Below, in pieces: positions 57,707 through 64,000 of a DNA stretch of 64,000 nt. Each line of letters opens with the position of its first letter. The first letter of the stretch is position 1. The position numbers were made by a program, and so were the translations under genes. Below the pieces are notes generated by a model that was not told where the DNA came from, ran no database searches, and saw nothing but the letters and a program-made list of their open reading frames with translations. The DNA is from Monosiga brevicollis MX1 (lineage: Eukaryota > Opisthokonta > Choanoflagellata > Craspedida > Salpingoecidae), in the NCBI RefSeq assembly GCF_000002865.3, contig NW_001865052.1, positions 226,839 through 290,838 on the forward strand, written 5' to 3'.

Positions 57707-59593
57707 ATGGCGTTGTTGTTGGAAGTGGCCAAGTTGGGTGGGTGACTCTGATCTTGTTGCCCGTTCAAGGGATGGACCGCCGCCTAACCTCTTGCCTGTT
57801 GCCAGCCTTGATCCTGCTCAAGGCTCCGTTTTATCAGCTGCGGCGGGCTGCCTCCTTGTTCTACTGGCCCCAGAAGGACCTGGCCAACGAAATTGTTTTC
57901 CTGACGGGCGGTGCTTCTGGGATCGGCAAGGTATTTGGTGCCCTTCTGGTCCACACAGGCTCGCTGTTGCCTGCGTATCCTTTGTCACATACCTGTTGCA
58001 AACTGTGCTATTCGAATCAGGGCATGGCCATCAAGCTGGCTGAGCTGGGGGCTCGTATTATCATCTGCGATCTTAACGAGCGTGCTGCCCAAGCCTGTGC
58101 GTTGCTCGAGCCATGCCGCTGCTGCTGGCGTGGAAGTTTCGCTTTAAAGACCTCTCACCGCCTTGGCATCTTCTTGCATGCATTGCTTGATCAGGTGCCG
58201 AAGGCATCAACCGTTCTGGCTTGGCTGGTCGTGCCTGGGGCTTTGGCTGTGATGTATCGGATCGTGATGCCGTCTACGCGCTTGCCGACAAGGTTCGCGG
58301 CGAGATTGGCGAGGTCACGATGCTCATCAATAACGCTGGCATTGTCTCGGGCAAAAAACTCCTGGAGGCCGACGATGCTCTAATGGAGAAAGTGGTGCAG
58401 GTCAGGGCCAATGTATTCAGCCGAGCGGCATCTCGGATATCTTTTTTTTCCCACCCCCTCTCTTGTTCAATCCTCGGGCGCTCGCTCGCCACATTTCATC
58501 AGATTCTCACAGCTACCATATCCCATGCTGACAGGTCAACACAATCGCCCACTTTTGGACACTCAAGGCGTTTCTGCCAAGCATGCTGGCGAAGAACCAT
58601 GGCCACATTGTCAACATTGCCTCCTCCGCTGGCAAGGTGCTAACGGGATGGTGTTCTGTTTCTTTCGTCGAATGGGATTGTCGTACTTGCTTTGATCTGC
58701 GTCTCGACTCTCTCTAATCTGCGTCTCGACTCTCTTCTCTCTATCTCTCTCTCTCTCTTTGATAGTTTGGTGTCGCTGGACTCGTCGATTATTGCGCCAG
58801 CAAGTATGGTGCCGTGGGCACGCACGAAGCCCTCCGAGCCGATCTGCGCAAGCTCAATGCGACTGGCGTGCACACAACCGTCATCTGCCCGGTGCGACGT
58901 TGCTCCGTCGTCCCAGCCGTGTTTCTTCTCCTCAGTCAAGCAAAACTGTCGCCGATGATAAAGGGCAGAAATAAGATTAGCAACAGCCGGCAGTTGATTT
59001 CTAACCCCCTTTCTTTGTAATTATAGTACTTTATCGATACTGGCATGTTTGATGGCGCTCAAACCCGGTACGTCGATGGTCAGCCAAGTCCATAACTCGA
59101 CCACATTCGGGCTGGCATGTCAGGCTTTTTGCACATCGACTGATAGACGCTCTGAATTTGACGACACTTCTGGCAGGTACCCATGGTTTCTGCCTATTCT
59201 GAAGCCGGATTACGTGGTCGACAAGATTATTTTTGCCATTCGCACAAATCAGGTTTGATACCACAAATCCCAGCTCGTTGTTGGTGCTTGTGAATGCCTT
59301 GAGCCCGGGTTGGCTTGGCTGTTGCGTCAACGACTCACCAGGGAAACGCGTGGGCCAGGCTTGCATTTTAATGCCACGCTTCTTGATTCTGGCCGATCTC
59401 CTCCGTGCCGTGTTCCCGCCCGAGACGCAAGAGGAGGTTGCCGAGTGGTTTGGTGTCAAGTACGTGGGCCATCTTTGGGCACTGGGTGTAAGAGATAGCT
59501 GATGTTTGCGCACGGTCTTACCTCTGTTGCGCTTATCACGATCAACGCAGCGAGGCCATGGATGACTTCCGTGGACGTGCCAAGCAGGACTAA
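57707..59593 (+). CDS. SDR16C-family retinol/steroid-type dehydrogenase
   Basis: Membrane-associated NAD(P)-dependent dehydrogenase related to RDHE2 (SDR16C5), RDH10 and HSD17B11/13, acting on retinoids, steroids or fatty alcohols at the ER or lipid droplets. About ten exons. [10 protein letters not shown] starts at 57707; a hydrophobic anchor ([20 protein letters not shown]) precedes [20 protein letters not shown]. Then [94 protein letters not shown] and [10 protein letters not shown] with the catalytic Tyr and Lys. Past that come [38 protein letters not shown] and [18 protein letters not shown]; the C-terminus is [13 protein letters not shown]. The C-terminal wording [14 protein letters not shown] matches SDR16C members closely. 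Confidence 0.88.
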
Positions 59594-59946
59594 GCTCATG
59601 CAACAAACACCGACCATGTGAGCCATACTCCCCGAGTGTCCGTGAGCCGGTGCAAGCGCCGCGCCCTCGCGTTCATGTTTTTTTCTTCATGTCTTTGTGT
59701 GCAAGTATCTGGACAAGATCCTCCGCTTCTATGCGACATTGCTGCCATCGATGACCAGATTTGACATTGGCCCATGGCATGATCAAATTGTGATGAGACA
59801 ATGGAGAGCACAGCTAAGCAGGGACGGTGACATGTCAAGTAGCCTATTCAATTTGTCAAAATTTGAAAATAATCAGGTAGCTCGACCTGAGGACCAAAGA
59901 ATCTGAAAGAGTCGAAGACAGCAAACGGGGGATGAACATGAAATAC
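59594..59946. other. Convergent intergenic region
   Basis: 3' flanks of the SDR16C gene and the unrecognised minus-strand gene. No gene seen. Confidence 0.4.
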
Positions 59947-61929
59947 CTAAAATGGCACGGCCTCAGAGCAAAGACTAAGCCAAGGGCCGCCCCAACGACG
60001 TGCCGCAAAGCACGAACAATGCATACACGCGTATACCGGCAGGCGCAAACAACATTGGTGCAAATCACCAAAAAGAAAAAAAGGAAAGAAGTTGAACGCC
60101 ACCCGAGCACAAAACCAAACAGTCGTTGCAGAAGCCTGGGTCACCTTGTCACGAACTGCTGAGCTTGATGAGAGCACGGCGGACGCGGAAGGCCGAGATC
60201 CACCATCAGGACCACGGGCAGGAGGTTGCTCATCGGCTCGATCTTGTGAAAGTCGTTTCATCGCCAAATTGGCCAGTGTGTGCAGGGCCGAGTCTGATGA
60301 TGATTGCGTCGCTGCTGAAGATCCATCTTCTTCCTCTCCGTGCTTTGTGACTTCTTTATCAAGGGTGGTGCTTGGTAGCACGGCAGGGGAGGTAGCGGGT
60401 TTTGAGTGTTGTGCACCAGCCTTGCTCGTCGCTAGGCGGTGTGCAGGTTCAACACGCATGGATTCGGATGGGACAAAGCGCCTGCTCGCAGGCTTGCTTG
60501 GCAGATCCCGAGCATTGGCTGATGATGGGGCGCTAGGATGGCTAGGGGCGCTGGGTGAACTGCCCGTGTGCGAGGTTGTCAAAAGTTTCAAGTTTGACTT
60601 TTGAATGGCAGAAGCAATGAGGGAGCTATCCAAGAGTGGGCCGCACGGCGGAGTTTCTGATCCGGATCGCAGTGCCGGGCTTGCGGGGGAAGACACGGGT
60701 GAATCCAGACCCGTCGTCTCCATGGCGTCAAGCACCTCTGTTGTCACGTATGGCGTGCGTGAGGATATGCGCGTGCGTGGCAGCTTCTAGGCGGCGTGGA
60801 AATCAAGGGCCAATGGACGTACGATTCGGGCAGATGCGAAAGCCAACGCGCGTAGTCAGATCTGTACAGGAGCGACGGGTACAACATGGTCAGTCAGCAT
60901 GGCACATGGGCGTCAAGAGGAACGACACTGTCGGCGGGCAGCTGGCGTGGACAGAGGGCGCGCAAGAGTCGACTGTTGCATAAAGACCGGGTCAGGAGTG
61001 GTACCTTTGAGTTTCTTGGCGGGAAACGGGGCACGCTTCTTGAAGCAAGCCTGCAAGACCTTGATCCAGACGCCGATGGCACGGGCTTCCAGCTGTTGAA
61101 TTTGGCCACATAAGCGGTCATTCCAAGGGCAAAAAAACAAACAAAAACAGCCATGCAGAAGGGTGCGGCACGTACCGGCTCGGCAATACGAATGACAGAT
61201 TTGCCAGGCATGCTGATGGGAGCAGGCATGCCCTTTTTCCAAGAGTGTTCGATGGGGCAGGGCACGACGGGTCCCGAGTAATGGGCGCCAGGGACCTCAA
61301 CGCCTTTGGTGGAGTCTTCGGTGGGATCGACGCTGCGCGTGACAATTTTGTTTCGGTACATGGCAAAGGCAATGGTGTGTTTGGGTTCTCGGGGCTCAAA
61401 GCGCCACTGGAATGACGCAAAGCCTGGGGACATGGAGTGGCTCATGTCCGCGTCACCATAGAGGTGTAAGTGAAAATGGCCCTGAGCATCTTGTTCGCAA
61501 GCAATGCCGGCAATTTTGTGATGATCCAGCGCATCGATGACCTTGCGCTCATCCAAGGTGAAAAGGGTTGGGAAGACGGCAGTGAGGATACGCTCTGACT
61601 TGCGGCCAGCGATCAGAGGGAGGGCGTAGCGGGCAAAGGCGAGTTTGAACAAAAAATCCAGGTGATCCAGCACATCGGCCTCGGCATTCTGAAGGAGCAA
61701 ACTGCGTCCCGTCGGTGGACCTGGGAGAGGCTTGGCTTGTTCTGGAAAAAGAGGATAGCCGGGGGAGGGCAAGGCCGAGCAAGAAGACGCGGTCCCAGGT
61801 CAGGTGGTGGTATGGCACTTGATTGGATAGTGCAATGTGTGCATGATTTGTCGGGGAGGTGGGCACCATGTCCGTACTTGTAGGCGGTTGACCATCGGGT
61901 TGGGCCGATGCAGAATGGCGCGCCGCCAT
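59947..61929 (-). CDS. Unrecognised multi-exon protein with disordered C-terminus
   Basis: A model with exons 61929-61878, 61741-61176, 61092-61005, 60861-60823 and one starting near 60738 keeps phase at GT/AG sites. It starts MAARHSASAQPDGQPPT; the second exon encodes a folded region of about 190 residues with DVLDHLDFLFKLAFARYALP, ILTAVFPTLFTLDERKVIDA and HFHLHLYGDADMSHSMSPGF, then IRIAEP joined to LEARAIGVWIKVLQACFKKR. The last exon is a Ser/Ala/Pro-rich disordered tail with an acidic patch. Its end is uncertain: coding character fades after SSSSAVRDK (near 60145), where an intron may start, though the frame stays open to 59947. I cannot assign a family. Confidence 0.55.
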
Positions 61930-62936
61930 TGTTGAGGCGGTTGAAGCAAGCGGGGCGTGTAGATGACGGCGGTGATTCAACTACACACGGGTGGCCTAGC
62001 AGCGATCACTCATAACGCCTGGGTCATAGAAACATGTGCATGTGCAGTTGATGACCACGTTAGCGGGGACGCAACATGACACAGAGCCCTCTAGGGAGGG
62101 CCGGTTAACGCGACATGGCCTGACGAAGAAGAAAACATGCTTTGAATGCTGGCAACTGGGTTCATCTGCCTTACCGGTACCAGTCTGCAAGAAGAGAATG
62201 CTATTCCGAAGTGCCAAGGGAAGGGGCGGGGACCAATGCTGGGCGAAGGAGGGCAGCCCCTTTTGCTGTGACGGCGGCTGTGGATGGCGATGCTGACGAT
62301 GAAGATGCCGCTGCAATCTACTGGCTGCCCTTCTTGTCCTCTGGGTCTTCCTAACACGCCCCATGCCGGCGACACAACCAACACGTGTGAGACCACCGCC
62401 GTATCAAGCCAGTTGCATCCAAACGCAATCGACCCGCCGTCTGCTTGTTATCCCATCGCGCCAAGTGCCTCAAATCAACTGTCAAAGCCAATCAAATGCC
62501 CACACAGTTCCAATCTCAACCCCCGCTGCCACTGCTGCTGGCTGTCCCCGCCGTATCCGCCGCCGCCAAGGCGAGCCCGCTCACACACTCACATGCAACA
62601 AAAAAAAAAAAAAAAAAGAACAGAGGAAGAAGTGGAAGAGAGAGAGCTTGAGAGAGAGAGAGAGAGGGAGAGCGAGAGCGAGGGAGAGAGCTTGAGAGAG
62701 TTTTAGTTGAGAGAGAGAAAGAGAGAGAGAGAGCGAGAGAGTTTTGAGAGAGAAGGTTTCTGAGATGTGTGTGCTGCACATGTACACGAGGCAGTTTTCC
62801 TGATGATGCCAATAATTGTGCACGCGCACCCCTGGCACATGGGTGGTGGCGGGGAGTGTGACGTGTGGTACACTTGGTGGCTAACGACCGTATCTATACA
62901 ATTTGGAGGGGGATGTTGATTCAAGGCGTCATCTGC

Positions 62937-62994
<58 letters not shown>

Positions 62995-63001
62995 CTGGGG
63001 C
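61930..63001. other. Intergenic region with purine tracts and (CTG)n
   Basis: Upstream region of the unrecognised gene and 3' flank of TVP23. It holds A18 at 62600-62617, a GA-rich tract 62628-62752 (pyrimidine on the minus strand) and (CTG)18 at 62938-62991. No further gene is supported. Confidence 0.5.
62938..62991 (-). repeat. (CAG)18 trinucleotide repeat in the TVP23 3' UTR
   Basis: Eighteen uninterrupted CTG units on the plus strand, CAG in the sense of TVP23, starting ten bases after its stop codon at 63002-63004. Confidence 0.95.
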
Positions 63002-64000
63002 TTAAGATGAGGCCGGTGCTGTGGCGGCGGCAAAGGCTTGGTTGATCAAGGTCTGGCCCAGGTATTGACCTGCCATGTTCTGAAGCTTTTTGGCAGCGTC
63101 CTTTTGACACTTGGTGTACCCCACCACATTAGAGGTGTTGAGGCTAATGGCTACCACACACACGAGCTACGGCCGCGGGATCCATTACGACACGATCAGC
63201 AAGCAATAGAAAAAAGGGGCAAGCAGCAGCAAAAAGACAGACAAGAAAAAAAGGGTGAGGTTGGTGGAGGGTGAGGTTGGTGGAGGGCGCTGGCGGGTCG
63301 CAGAGATGTACAGAGGCAGGCATGGGCAAGAGATGGCCATCGCAATATCATCTTGATCGGTCAGGGTGGTCGGGGCCACGCACCAAGTAAGAGATCTTGA
63401 GACGGATAAGGGCAAAGAGTGCCAGAATGCTCCAGGCAACCGTAAAGCCGTAGAGGGACCACCAGAAGAGCCGTGATTCTGAAGCTTGAGGTTTGAAATG
63501 CTGCGTTGGTCGCATGTTGGTCGAGATGTGGGGCAAGGTCCGTGAGGGAGCTGCGTGGCTCGGGAAAGGTCTTGGCAGAGCAAAGCGCAAGCGGTGTCGG
63601 CAACAACTGCACCTTGTTGGATTCAAAGCGCCACTGCGAGGCTCCTTGCTCATCAATCTATCATGTCCAGGCCAGAAGAAGACGCGTGAGGGAACAAGGT
63701 ATGTGTGCGTGTGCGTGTGGTGGGTGCGGTGTCGGTTGGCAGCTGGGATATCCTCAGATACAAGCAGGGAGGGTCTGCCGGAAAGGCAAAAGGTGCGAGG
63801 CGCCACCAGACCTGATTCCACCAGCGTAAGCCCACCAAGAGGCGGCCCGTGACGTTCTTCACAGTCCAGAAATCAATGGCCAACAACATCACACACGCAA
63901 TAAAGTTGATGGTGAAGGAACTGGAAAAGGCCGTACAAAAAATATAGGTCAGTAGAGCTGCCGTGCGAAACAGCATGTGGGCCAACACCGTCCGTGGATT
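63002..64000 (-). CDS. TVP23: TVP23 (FAM18) Golgi membrane protein, N-terminus outside window
   Basis: Four-helix Golgi protein linked to vesicle trafficking. The upstream exon, entering from base 64000, reads [40 protein letters not shown] and [16 protein letters not shown], the family signature. The next exon has [15 protein letters not shown] and an inserted linker. A further exon reads [20 protein letters not shown] and [10 protein letters not shown]. The last exon gives [34 protein letters not shown] and stops at 63002. The order DFWTVKN, LRWWN, FWWx[12 protein letters not shown] is diagnostic. The first residues are missing beyond the window edge. Confidence 0.92.

Overview
The window looks like nuclear DNA of a unicellular holozoan, most probably a choanoflagellate. 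The evidence is GC-rich DNA, dense genes with many short spliceosomal introns (about 55-200 nt), and a gene set that is animal-like in part (TRPM2-type channel with a NUDT9-H domain, MEF2-like MADS factors, UBAC1, claudin-like tetraspan, SDR16C) but carries several bacterial-style enzymes. The species cannot be fixed from the sequence alone. I see no transposase, reverse transcriptase, rRNA, convincing tRNA or CRISPR array.

Layout. 1-1564 (-): UCHL5 deubiquitinase, 3' end outside the window. 2190-5617 (+): a fused NAD(P)HX epimerase/dehydratase. 6256-6583 (-): a possible tiny gene. 6843-8465 (+): four-helix claudin/PMP22-like protein. 8979-18448 (-): large TRPM2-like channel. 19239-22160 (-): secreted GH2 beta-galactosidase. 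22764-24506 (-): intronless PPR protein. 26129-26353 (+): possible small gene. 26661-28948 (-): splicing factor RBM22. 29407-32321 (+): UBAC1. 33558-38237 (-): mitochondrial EF-G2 (GFM2). 38705-41365 (-): secreted agarase/porphyranase-like hydrolase. 41894-43673 (+): YgfF-like SDR. 44411-45854 (-) and 46768-48691 (+): two divergent MADS-box paralogues. 49448-49748 (-): 71-residue MED11-like protein. 50529-56922 (-): RNA polymerase III second subunit. 57707-59593 (+): SDR16C-type lipid/retinoid dehydrogenase. 59947-61929 (-): unrecognised multi-exon gene. 63002-64000 (-): TVP23, 5' end outside the window.

How they fit. Most are unrelated housekeeping genes packed head-to-head or tail-to-tail with short shared promoters. 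Two secreted hydrolases (GH2 and an agarase-like clan GH-A enzyme) could together attack red-algal galactans and look bacterial in origin, as do the YgfF-like SDR and the fused NAD(P)HX repair enzyme. Simple repeats are abundant and not random in orientation: (TC)n tracts upstream of start codons and T-rich tracts in introns nearly always have pyrimidines on the coding strand.

Intron-exon joins were read by eye from GT/AG sites, reading phase and family knowledge. Boundaries given to the base are those I could follow; gene ends of the MADS (-), TRPM and 59947-61929 genes are less certain.
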